From assembly GCA_017883485.1 (NCBI GenBank), contig JADGNM010000030.1:1-12787 (forward strand): a stretch of 12,787 nt of DNA, given 5' to 3'. The notes under the pieces were generated by a model. That model was not told where the DNA came from. It did no database searches and saw nothing but the letters and a program-made list of their open reading frames with translations. The translations under genes and the position numbers were made by a program. How positions within the stretch are numbered: position 1 is the first letter of the stretch; each line of letters starts with the position of its first letter. This stretch comes from Methanosarcina sp. GTDB taxonomy: Archaea > Halobacteriota > Methanosarcinia > Methanosarcinales > Methanosarcinaceae. Positions 1-8,550 of this stretch are shown here, one piece after another.

Positions 1-114
1 TGCTCAAGTCCTATGGTGTAATCCATTTTTCTATCACATTCCAGCCATTCCCGTAAGAGTAGCAGTACTGCCTAAATTGCCTTTCCGAATTCACATCAGT
101 TTAAAATTATTAAA

Positions 115-147
115 TATTATCATTTTTTATATTCAATTATGATAATA
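115..147. repeat. 9-bp perfect inverted repeat, 15-nt spacer
   Basis: TATTATCAT at 115-123 is matched by its exact reverse complement ATGATAATA at 139-147. The spacer is AT-rich. It could form a hairpin (transcript end) or be a protein-binding site. AT-rich DNA produces such matches fairly easily. Confidence 0.5.
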
Positions 148-161
148 AATACTAAAATGTT

Positions 162-180
162 ATAATAAATAATTTATTAT
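162..180. repeat. Near-continuous AT palindrome
   Basis: ATAATAAAT (162-170), one A, then ATTTATTAT (172-180) form a 9-1-9 palindrome made only of A and T. The left arm also repeats the ATAATAAAT found 20 bp earlier (142-150). Role unknown. Confidence 0.5.
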
Positions 181-295
181 CACAATGTTGTGTGGAAAGG
201 ATATTTTTAAGGCTGCCCGAGAGAACCTATCAGCCTGGCTTTTGAGCGTCAGTAATTCTGGAGTTGCGTCATCACGAATATCCTACCTATAAGTT

Positions 296-627
296 TCAGA
301 AATGCTTTTCCAGGGATTCGATTTCTGTCCGTTTCTTTATTTCCTCAACTGTGCCGGACTCGATAATTTTACCGTGGTTAATAATAACAATCTCGTCTGA
401 TATTGCTTCGGCTTCTTCCATGTAATGTGTGGTTAGAAAATTGTCATTTTTCTTTCTTCGTTCAAGTAAAGGACGGTCGTAAGCATTTTGAGGGTCGCGG
501 ATTTGCCTGCTCCGTTCGGACCGATAAAAGCAAAAATAGAACCTGTTTCAACACTAAAGCTGACGTTATTTATAGCTGTAAATCGTCGAATTCAGGAAAA
601 ATTCTTACCAAACTTGAGATTATTATT
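296..627 (-). pseudogene. ABC transporter ATP-binding protein relic
   Basis: Read on the minus strand, three pieces of an ABC ATPase are recognisable. First is the N-terminal beta strand, ending in RRFTAINNVSFSVETGSIF (about 594-529). Second is the Walker A loop GPNGAGKSAT (about 493-522). Third is the H-loop and C-terminal region FLTTHYMEEAEAISDE followed by INHGKIIESGTVEEIKKR, ending at a stop at 296-298. Only about 20 residues separate Walker A from the H-loop, where a normal ATPase has roughly 150, so the Q-loop, signature and Walker B are deleted. There is also an in-frame TGA (592-594) and a -1 frameshift in a T-run (437-440, AAAA on the plus strand): adding one T would restore MTIFLTTHYMEEAE. 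The THYMEEAE style is that of drug/antibiotic-export ATPases. It cannot make a working ATPase. The opposite-strand frame at 403-660 is a shadow of it. Confidence 0.88.
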
Positions 628-656
628 TATTCAAATAGTCTATATTGGATTCTTAA

Positions 657-1706
657 ATGAAGCAAGCTTATATAATTATCTCAGATGTACATTTAGGCAA
701 CTCGGAATGTAATCATAAAGAATTTTGTCACTTCCTAGAGTGGATACGTGATCTGGCAAATGGGCCTAAGATTATAAAAAGTGAGAATAAGGAGATCACA
801 ATTGAAAGCCCTGAAAAAATAATTCTCCTGGGGGATATCCTGGAATTGTGGAATCCGAAAAAAGGCGACAGAGACAATGTCATCAAAGAATGTATCAGGC
901 CGTTCTCCTTACTCTCCAATACTAATTGCGACAAGATATTCGTGGTTGGCAACCATGACGATTCATTGGGCGAACTTGAAGGAAAGATCGATTTCGAGAC
1001 CCTCGAAAATGGAACAAGATTTGCCATTTACGATAGGCATTATCCAAAAAAGGATAAAAAATCCGGTATAGCAAGCGGTCTTAAAATCGGTAATCGGTCA
1101 TATTTTTTTCTTCATGGTCATCAATTTGATAAACAGCAAGCTATTATGAAGCATGTCAGCGAACTCTGGGATCCCATTAACTGGTTCCAAGATCTCTTCA
1201 ACGTTACGTTTACTAAAAAACACTGGAAAGTAAATTTTGTCATATTTTTAGGCTTGTTACTTAGTGAAAAGTACTTTTTATGGAGCGTATTTCTGCAATC
1301 TAGTTTCTGGGGTAATCTAGGATGGGCTATGGCTACTGGTTTTTTTGCATTAAGCTCTATCCCTGGTATTATTGCAAACACTCAGGGAACTATCTATAAC
1401 TTCACTAAACCTGCGGATAAAACCGCAGAACAGGTCATCCAGCATAAATATTATCAGAAAAATAAAGAAACTATAGATGCAGACGTTGTTGTTTTCGGTC
1501 ATACCCATTTTGCAAGTTCATATGAGCTCAAAACAGATGTCGGTAAAAAACTATTCCTTAATAGCGGATGCTGGATTGGGATAGATACAGAATTCAATGG
1601 AACAATAAGTTATGTAAACACTTTTATATACTTAGATGAGAGCGGGGCATATATTCTGACATGGCGTGGTTCCGGTAAAATCGAGTGTATTGAAGCATTT
1701 TCGTAG
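657..1706 (+). CDS. Calcineurin-like metallophosphoesterase with membrane hairpin
   Basis: A 349-residue protein with the full dimetal phosphoesterase motif set: SDVHLG (D10, H12), LLGDILELW (D60), VGNHDD (N99, H100), LHGHQFD (H153/H155) and FGHTHFAS (H282, H284). The fold is closest to the UDP-2,3-diacylglucosamine hydrolase (LpxH-like) branch. Archaea make no lipid A, so that substrate is not implied and the true one is unknown. Between the fourth and fifth motifs lies an insertion with two strongly hydrophobic segments (about 193-214 and 218-241), suggesting a hairpin that anchors the enzyme to the membrane. The start ATG overlaps the end of the ABC relic region and has no clear Shine-Dalgarno sequence. 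The gene stands alone and converges on the flippase gene. Family call is firm; function is open. Confidence 0.9.
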   Translation: MKQAYIIISDVHLGNSECNHKEFCHFLEWIRDLANGPKIIKSENKEITIESPEKIILLGDILELWNPKKGDRDNVIKECIRPFSLLSNTNCDKIFVVGNHDDSLGELEGKIDFETLENGTRFAIYDRHYPKKDKKSGIASGLKIGNRSYFFLHGHQFDKQQAIMKHVSELWDPINWFQDLFNVTFTKKHWKVNFVIFLGLLLSEKYFLWSVFLQSSFWGNLGWAMATGFFALSSIPGIIANTQGTIYNFTKPADKTAEQVIQHKYYQKNKETIDADVVVFGHTHFASSYELKTDVGKKLFLNSGCWIGIDTEFNGTISYVNTFIYLDESGAYILTWRGSGKIECIEAFS

Positions 1707-1721
1707 AGAGTGTATTGAAGC
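1683..1721 (+). repeat. 14-bp direct repeat spanning the stop codon
   Basis: GAGTGTATTGAAGC occurs at 1683-1696, encoding the protein end ECIEA, and again at 1708-1721 just after the TAG stop, 25 bp later. Read in its own frame, the second copy would encode ECIEAFT followed by TAA, so it looks like a duplicated gene end. It is out of frame with the gene. Confidence 0.6.
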
Positions 1722-1957
1722 TTTTACATAAAGACAGTTTCCGGTCTGGCAGCTTTATAATGAGCGATAATTCTCCGTTCACTCGAAACAGTGAGAGGAC
1801 TTTTTGTTCAGATTGATGCATCGATTAACTTCTTGCAGTGGTGAAAAAAGAGATTCATCGGCATTACTCTGGGGTTGCAACGATAAAATAGGGTAAGACT
1901 TAAGCTGCGGAACTGAGAAACCATAGCAGTAAATAAAGGAACTGAACCTTTAACTAT

Positions 1958-3436
1958 TTAAATCCCAATAATTTTGACAAGGCTATTCTTGACTCCAAAT
2001 AAACATTTTTTTACTAAAGATAGTTCGCGGTCGCTGAAGCCTCCCAGCAGAAACATCACAAGTAGGTAAATAATCATACCAATTACTGCCGCCTCAAAAA
2101 GCCCACTGATGCTTAAAATACCGAAACGGGAAATAACAAAATACATAGTCATTGAGGACAGAATACTTTTTGCAATATCAAGATAACAGAAGTCATGTTT
2201 AAAATACTTTAGGGACATATGCATGCAGAGAGCAGCCATAAGGAAATATGCAAATAGTGTAGAAAGAGCAGCCCCGACAATGCCCACTGAAGGTATTAAG
2301 AAAAGGTTGATCAAAGTATTCGAAACCGCCCCGGCAAGATTGATATAAGTTTGAGCTTTAGTTTTTTTGATAATGAAGAGTGTATTGATGAAGATTTGGA
2401 CGACCCCTGCCAGAAGTCCGGAAAGAGCGATAACAGGGATCACAAGCCAGCCTGAAAGGAAATCCTCAGTTGTAAGGACACTAAGCAAAGGCTTTGCTAG
2501 AGCTGAAAGCCCAAAGACTGCAGGAATAGAAATGAGAAGGAAATATCGTAAAGAATGAGACATATAAATTTCTACTTCGTCAATTTTATTTTCATCATAT
2601 AATTTTGAGAGTTCCGGAAGAAGAATAAGCTGAAGAGGGCCTACAAAAAGCTGTATGAGGCTGCCGAAGGAGCATGCTGCAGAATATACACCCACGCTTT
2701 CGAGACCGAGAAAGTAAGTAACCAGGTATTTGTCACTTGATTCCGTAATCCATCTTATAAGAGCATTGGGAGTTAGCGGTAGAGAAAATTGCAGGTACTC
2801 CATTATATAAGTGAACCGAGGGATAACAAATCCTATCTGTGATATGATAGTCAGAAAAGCGATTAAAATAATGACGCTCTGTACAAATAATGTTGCTGCG
2901 ATCACGCCAAGAAGCCCATATCCCATTTTGAGAAGAACAAGAATAAAAAGCAGTTTTCCGAACGCTTCAAAAAGGGTAAGTAGAGAGAATTTCTTGATTT
3001 GCCTGAACACTCTGAAATAAAAAAGAGATACAGGCTCGATTACACTCAAGAGAATCAAAAGGGAGCCTGCCTGGATGAAATATGTTGCCTCAGGATCCTT
3101 GAAACCGAATGTTGCAAGAGGTTTTGCAAACGAATACAGTAAAAATGAGGCCAGAAAGCCAGATATAGTCACAAAAAAAAGAATGGAATAAACTGCTTCT
3201 TTAATTACCTCTTTCTTCGTTTCCGAAGATAAAAATCTGATGAGGCCCATTGAGAGCCCCATAAGTGCAAGCGGCGAAATTAGAGATACTGTGATACAGA
3301 TCTGAGCCCATAAGCCGTAATAATGTGTCCCAAGGCTTTTTGTGACTATCGGAAGTAGAAAGAAATTACCCAGGCTTGTAAGTACCTGAACTGCCCCAAT
3401 AAAACCAACATCCCTAGCAAACTTTCGATATGACAT
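1958..3436 (-). CDS. Wzx-type polysaccharide flippase (MATE-like superfamily)
   Basis: An intact integral membrane protein of 492 residues with about 12-14 hydrophobic segments along its length. It opens with the flippase-like amphipathic stretch SYRKFARDVGFIGAVQVL and continues LPIVTKSLGTHYYGLW, followed by LALMGLSMGLIRFLS. The loop ITESSDKYLVTYFLGLESVG and the later AGAVSNTLINLFLIPSVGI are typical of the oligosaccharide flippase family, which moves lipid-linked sugar units across the membrane for surface polysaccharide or glycan assembly. A TTG directly precedes the ATG (start 3439 is possible); I chose the ATG. Only a weak AAGG lies upstream. No glycosyltransferases are adjacent, so the glycan it serves cannot be named. 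It stands alone between a convergent phosphoesterase and a broken secreted-protein gene. Confidence 0.9.
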   Translation of the reverse strand: MSYRKFARDVGFIGAVQVLTSLGNFFLLPIVTKSLGTHYYGLWAQICITVSLISPLALMGLSMGLIRFLSSETKKEVIKEAVYSILFFVTISGFLASFLLYSFAKPLATFGFKDPEATYFIQAGSLLILLSVIEPVSLFYFRVFRQIKKFSLLTLFEAFGKLLFILVLLKMGYGLLGVIAATLFVQSVIILIAFLTIISQIGFVIPRFTYIMEYLQFSLPLTPNALIRWITESSDKYLVTYFLGLESVGVYSAACSFGSLIQLFVGPLQLILLPELSKLYDENKIDEVEIYMSHSLRYFLLISIPAVFGLSALAKPLLSVLTTEDFLSGWLVIPVIALSGLLAGVVQIFINTLFIIKKTKAQTYINLAGAVSNTLINLFLIPSVGIVGAALSTLFAYFLMAALCMHMSLKYFKHDFCYLDIAKSILSSMTMYFVISRFGILSISGLFEAAVIGMIIYLLVMFLLGGFSDRELSLVKKCLFGVKNSLVKIIGI

Positions 3437-3713
3437 CAAACAACCTTGAAAAAAATTCTGTCCTTAAGACTTTAATTTAAAACTTAAGAAGTTAGTTTTG
3501 CAAAAGTCACGCTTATTATTTGATCAACATTACTCAAAACCAGTATTTAAATTATATTTTTAAATTATTTTAACTAGTGTTTTTGTTAATGCTTCCCTTT
3601 TTTAAAAAAAGCTTCACAATTAAGGTTCTGCGAAATATAAAATTATATGGAAAAATGAATTTCCCATATATGAAAATTTAAGAGCTGAGCGAGTCGTGTT
3701 TCCATATCTTCTG

Positions 3714-4543
3714 TCATGTTTCTGTTATGTTTCCAGATGTATTGTTGAAAAAGATCTTATGACCTTCGAGCTGGCAGTCTTCAAAAATTAAATTAATGAA
3801 AGACTGGTTCTGGCCATCAGGAAGAGTGTAGTTCGTAGGCACTGGCTGCTTCTCTATTGTTCCGTTCTTACCTACCACCAGGTCAGGCATGAAAAGACGG
3901 GTCTCTATGCCTTTTTGCGGTAATTCTTTTTCAGAAAGAAGAATGTATCCTTCTTTATCAGAACTGTTGATACGCTCACTTGCCATAAATCGTATAACTC
4001 TATTGTCATTTACAAGCGTGCCATTTACATAAAATTCTCCAACACCCCAGACAGCACTGTATGTGTAAGCGACTGGTTCTATAAAGCCATCAGTAGATGA
4101 ATTTCCATAAAAGAAATCATCAACCAGTATAGACTCAGCAACACTAAAAATATTCTTCAAGATAACCCTATACTTGATTTTACCTGTCGGATCCGTGAAA
4201 TTGAACTCAGCTTTAGCTGTAGCACCGGATTTATCTACATCCCTTAGAGTAAGGTCTGGCAAATTCAAATAAAAAGTCCCATTTATGCGTGTAAAGTTAC
4301 CTGAGAAAAATGTCGGCTTCGGTGTTATGTCGAATATCGTTTCGTTCTCATTTACCGAAACCCATCGGACATCTCCTCCGGATCCCTCGCTTACATTAGC
4401 TGTTTTATGTGTAAGCGTGCTGATATTGTTATCTGTGTTTAAATTTCCCTGGAGTGTATTATTCCCTTAGTTTGTGCTTGCACAGTGCAAAGAGAAAAGG
4501 CTAAGCATAGTACTAGCAGAGAAGTTATCAATTCTATTTTCAT
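3714..4543 (-). pseudogene. Secreted protein gene broken by a single frameshift
   Basis: A minus-strand ATG at 4543 follows a G-rich ribosome-binding site (GGGGGGT) and encodes a clean signal peptide, MKIELITSLLVLCLAFSLC then TVQAQ, with likely cleavage after VQA. About codon 26 (near 4464-4469) the frame is lost: it hits a stop within ten codons, while the neighbouring frame continues GNNTLQGNLNTDNN and stays open to the stop at 3714. One missing base, for example AAA reduced to AA in the Thr-Lys-Gly codons, explains everything and gives an ancestral protein of 276 residues. The mature part is rich in Asn-X-Ser/Thr sequons (NNT, NVS, NFT, NGT, NST, NNTS), as expected for a glycosylated surface or secreted archaeal protein. 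I do not recognise the family. The frame alone could start only at an internal TTG (4268), which would lack the signal peptide. A sequencing error is the main alternative. Confidence 0.75.
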
Positions 4544-4644
4544 TCTTTACCCCCCGTATGCGAATTAGACTTTTTGAATCCATTGTATATGTTCTATTAA
4601 ATTATAGTAATTTAATATAAACAAATTTAATAATATATGGTCAA

Positions 4645-4657
4645 TTTATATATAATT
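4645..4657. promoter_or_regulatory. TATA-like box between divergent genes
   Basis: TTTATATATAATT reads as a TATA-like box on either strand. It lies about 100 bp upstream of the secreted-protein start (4543, minus) and about 160-190 bp upstream of the methyltransferase starts. Assignment to either gene is a guess; a second candidate for the methyltransferase lies at 4786-4795. Confidence 0.25.
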
Positions 4658-4719
4658 ACTCTTTATTAGCGCAGAGGATTTGTCTACTTTAAAGTAGCTA
4701 GTTTAAATTTATCTTAGAT

Positions 4720-4779
4720 AGTGCAAAATCCGGGTATCCAGCACAAAATCAAAGTATCTTGTCCAAATTCCAGGATTTG
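4720..4779 (+). repeat. Three imperfect 20-bp tandem repeats upstream of methyltransferase
   Basis: Units start at 4720 (AGTGCAAAATCCGGGTATCC), 4740 (AGCACAAAATCAAAGTATCT) and 4760 (TGTCCAAATTCCAGGATTTG). Units 1 and 2 agree at 14 of 20 positions and units 1 and 3 at about 12 of 20; the common core is CAAA-A/T-TC. The exact 20-bp spacing puts each core on the same face of the helix. The array ends seven bases before a TATA-like TTTTTAAAAA (4786-4795), so a regulator-binding array is plausible. Confidence 0.5.
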
Positions 4780-4817
4780 CAGGCATTTTTAAAAAGCAAT
4801 AAGCAAATAGTAGCTTA

Positions 4818-5426
4818 ATGTTTAATTGCGAGGAGATTAGTTTGAACTGGGATGAAGCATATAAGGGCACGCCGCCATGGGATGTCGGTCACCCCCAGCC
4901 TGTTTTTGAGACTCTTATAGAAGATGGAGAGATTAAGCCTGGACGGGCTCTTGACATAGGATGCGGCCGGGGTGAGAACGCGATAATGCTGGCCATTAGT
5001 GGCTGCGATGTCACAGACATAGATCTTGCTGAAGTTGCCATTTCTGATGCAAAGGCAAAGGCTGCAGAGCGTCATTTGAATGTGAATTTGATCGTAGCAG
5101 ACGTGTTAAGGATGGATCAACTTTTCATGGAAGCTGAGTTCGATGTCGTCATAGATTCTGGCCTGTTTCACACGATGACAGACGAGGAAAGACCCATTTT
5201 TGCACGGCAGGTACACCGGGTACTTAAGCCAGGCGGCAAATATTTCATGCTCTGTTTTTCCGATAAGGAACCTGAAGGGCTGGGGCCCAGAAGGGTCTCA
5301 AAAGCTGAAATAGAGCATACTTTCACGCCGTTTTTTAACATTGTCTATATTAAAGACTCGGCTTTCGAATCGAAATTCGGTTCGTGCAGAAGAGAAGCTT
5401 ATCTTGTATCAGCCGTCAGGAGCTAA
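4818..5426 (+). CDS. Class I SAM-dependent methyltransferase
   Basis: A 202-residue protein opening WDEAYKGTPPWDVGHPQPVF, the entry seen in thiopurine-methyltransferase-like and tellurite-resistance-like small-molecule methyltransferases. Motif I is LDIGCGRGE (45-53); D69 in VTDIDLA is the likely ribose-binding acid; VADV (93-96), DSGLFHTM (113-120) and VLKPGG (135-140) complete the fold. The C-terminus EAYLVSAV is also family-like. The substrate cannot be read from sequence. Start choice: ATG 4818 has no ribosome-binding site, whereas TTG 4842 is preceded by GAGGAG with a six-base spacer and places the protein start right at NWDEAYKG. The TTG start (194 residues) may be the real one. It lies 93 bp upstream of the CDF relic on the same strand and stands otherwise alone. 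Confidence 0.88.
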   Translation: MFNCEEISLNWDEAYKGTPPWDVGHPQPVFETLIEDGEIKPGRALDIGCGRGENAIMLAISGCDVTDIDLAEVAISDAKAKAAERHLNVNLIVADVLRMDQLFMEAEFDVVIDSGLFHTMTDEERPIFARQVHRVLKPGGKYFMLCFSDKEPEGLGPRRVSKAEIEHTFTPFFNIVYIKDSAFESKFGSCRREAYLVSAVRS

Positions 5427-5519
5427 TTGGATCGAGTAAGTATCAACAATGAACGTGAAATATTCAAATAACAGGCGCAAATAAATTGAATTACCCGCAA
5501 AGCTTCGGACCGAATAAAT

Positions 5520-6865
<1,346 letters not shown>

Positions 6866-7012
6866 ACAAACCGGTTAGAAGCATTTTTAGATCTGTGTAA
6901 AAGAATTTTGAAAGCGATAAGCAGTAGACCAAATGATTTACAGAATAAATTGAATCCGGCTTAATTAAGAGCTGTATCCATATTCTCTTTTTTCCAAAAT
7001 CGGACCCATATC

Positions 7013-8272
7013 TCATGCGCTGTTTTCGAGACTGTTCCTTGCAGCGCAGCTTTCGACTGAAGCGCCTGCGACAGCTTTTGCAACCGCAAGTACCACATGC
7101 TTGTCAAGAGGATCCGGAATTACGTGGTCTTCGGAAAGCTCGTTGATTGTTACGACCTCAGCAAGAGCGTAGGCTGCAGCCATTTCCATTTCAGGCGTTA
7201 TTTTCCTTGCACAGGTGCTTAGCGCTCCTTTGAAAAGACCCGGGAAACTCAGGCAGTTATTAAGCTGGTTGGGAAAGTCCGACCTTCCTGTTGCAACAAT
7301 TCTTGCACCTGCTCTTTTTGCAGCATCGGGCATGATCTCAGGGATTGGGTTTGCCATAGCCATTACTATTGCATCTTTTGCCATGGAACGAACCATATCC
7401 TCGGTGACGATTCTCCCGACAGAAACCCCTATAAAAAGGTCAGCGTCCGATAAAGCATTCTTCAGCCCTCCTTTTAATTTTTCCGGGTTCGTAAGCCTGG
7501 AAATCTCTTCTTTTACAGGGTTCATGCCTTCTTCTCGTCCTTCATATAAAAGACCCCGGCTGTCACTGAGGAGAATTTTTGCAGGATCTGCTCCTGCACG
7601 GACCAGGAACCTGAAAATTGCAACGCCTGCAGCTCCGATCCCTGAGATTACTATTTTGAGCTTACTCAACTCTTTATTCACGATTTTTAGAGAATTCAAA
7701 AGCCCGGCAAATACTACAATGGCTGTGCCGTGCTGGTCATCGTGGATAACGGGAAGATCGAGCTCTTCGCGCAGCCTAGCTTCTATTTCAAAGCACCGGG
7801 GTGCACTGATGTCCTCAAGGTTAATGCCCCCGAAAGAAGGTGCAATGTACTTGACGGCCTTGATCACTTCTTCAATATCCTGGGTATCCAGACAGATGGG
7901 AAAGGCGTCAATACATGCAAATTCCTTAAAAATGATAGCTTTCCCTTCCATAACCGGCAAGGCCGCATACGGTCCTATGTTCCCAAGCCCGAGGACGGCA
8001 GACCCATCAGTGACGACTGCAACGGTATTTTTCTTCAGGGTATAAAAGTAAGCAAGATCCGAATTCGCACTTATTTTCCTGCAGGGCTCGGCAACTCCTG
8101 GGGTGTAGGCAACACTGAGATCATGAATTGTTCGAAGGCGGATCTTACTTGCAACCTCCAGTACACCTCCGAGCCTTTTTCGCATGGCAAGGGATTCCTG
8201 ATAGAGAGAAGCATGTGCATCATTTTCCTCTTTTGAGTCCTGTTCCAAATTCTCTTCAAAATTCTTGTCCAT
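7013..8272 (-). CDS. NAD(P)-dependent malic enzyme
   Basis: Oxidative decarboxylation of malate to pyruvate and CO2 (or the reverse) with a nicotinamide cofactor. Numbering from an upstream ATG at 8302: the malic N-terminal domain has LSVAYTPGVAEP (Tyr66), MEGKA (catalytic-type Lys121), GGINLEDI (E163, D164) and VIHDDQHGTA (D188, D189) for metal and substrate. The Rossmann domain has ISGIGAAGVA (219-228), and D247 in LLSDSRG at the end of the second strand favours NAD over NADP. RSDFPNQLNNCLSFPGLFKG completes the active site. Length is normal for the short bacterial/archaeal form. I chose ATG 8272 because GGAGAG precedes it with proper spacing and the TATA-like box at 8335-8344 leaves a leader only for this start; 8302 would add ten residues. 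It is convergent with the pta copy and may supply pyruvate or reducing power. Confidence 0.93.
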   Translation of the reverse strand: MDKNFEENLEQDSKEENDAHASLYQESLAMRKRLGGVLEVASKIRLRTIHDLSVAYTPGVAEPCRKISANSDLAYFYTLKKNTVAVVTDGSAVLGLGNIGPYAALPVMEGKAIIFKEFACIDAFPICLDTQDIEEVIKAVKYIAPSFGGINLEDISAPRCFEIEARLREELDLPVIHDDQHGTAIVVFAGLLNSLKIVNKELSKLKIVISGIGAAGVAIFRFLVRAGADPAKILLSDSRGLLYEGREEGMNPVKEEISRLTNPEKLKGGLKNALSDADLFIGVSVGRIVTEDMVRSMAKDAIVMAMANPIPEIMPDAAKRAGARIVATGRSDFPNQLNNCLSFPGLFKGALSTCARKITPEMEMAAAYALAEVVTINELSEDHVIPDPLDKHVVLAVAKAVAGASVESCAARNSLENSA

Positions 8273-8334
8273 ATCTCTCTCCGAGCCTATAATCGAGCGC
8301 ATATCTCTAATCCGAATACCCCCTTATTCAGTAG

Positions 8335-8344
8335 CAATATATGG
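8335..8344 (-). promoter_or_regulatory. Putative TATA box of malic enzyme gene
   Basis: On the minus strand this reads CCATATATTG. Archaeal transcription usually starts about 25 bases downstream, here near 8314, giving a leader of about 40 bases before ATG 8272 that contains its GGAGAG. Position only; no experimental support. Confidence 0.35.
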
Positions 8345-8550
8345 AGGGGAAGCTTTTACAAAACCGGGTTGCAAGAAATACAACTACTTGTTTAATTAAC
8401 CTATGCAAGCTTTAAATAAACTGGTTGGAATTAAAAATGATTTAAAAAAGATGAAAGTACCCGGGAGACTATAATGAACCGAAAGTGCCAGTTGTTCACC
8501 TATAAGTTTATCTTCATTTTGAAAATAATGCTATGCTGTTCCAGGATTTT

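Larger units (their letters stand above)
1..295. other. AT-rich intergenic DNA, no supported gene
   Basis: I see no gene that can be supported here. Short open stretches run off the left edge in both directions, for example a minus-strand frame ending near position 1 that reads REWLECDRKMDYTIGLE. None has a recognisable motif or a full start-to-stop frame, so a partial gene at the edge is possible but unproven. The middle (about 105-185) is extremely AT-rich and contains two inverted repeats, listed separately. The stretch lies downstream of the ABC ATPase relic, where a permease partner would be expected; no permease sequence is visible. Confidence 0.5.

Noticed and set aside
1..100. Possible partial coding sequence running off the left edge
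   Set aside because: Open frames exist on both strands, but none is long enough or carries a motif that would allow a call.
403..712. Plus-strand frames at 403-660 and 488-712
   Set aside because: They are opposite-strand shadows of the ABC ATPase relic, whose conserved motifs are on the minus strand.
1835..1945. Possible tyrosine-recombinase C-terminal fragment (ELRNHSSK-like reading on the plus strand)
   Set aside because: The resemblance to an integrase GHSSSKTT motif covers only a few residues, with stops on either side; not distinguishable from chance.
7215..8236. Long plus-strand frames of 276 and 168 codons
   Set aside because: They lie wholly inside malic enzyme on the other strand; the malic enzyme frame carries all the family motifs, these carry none.
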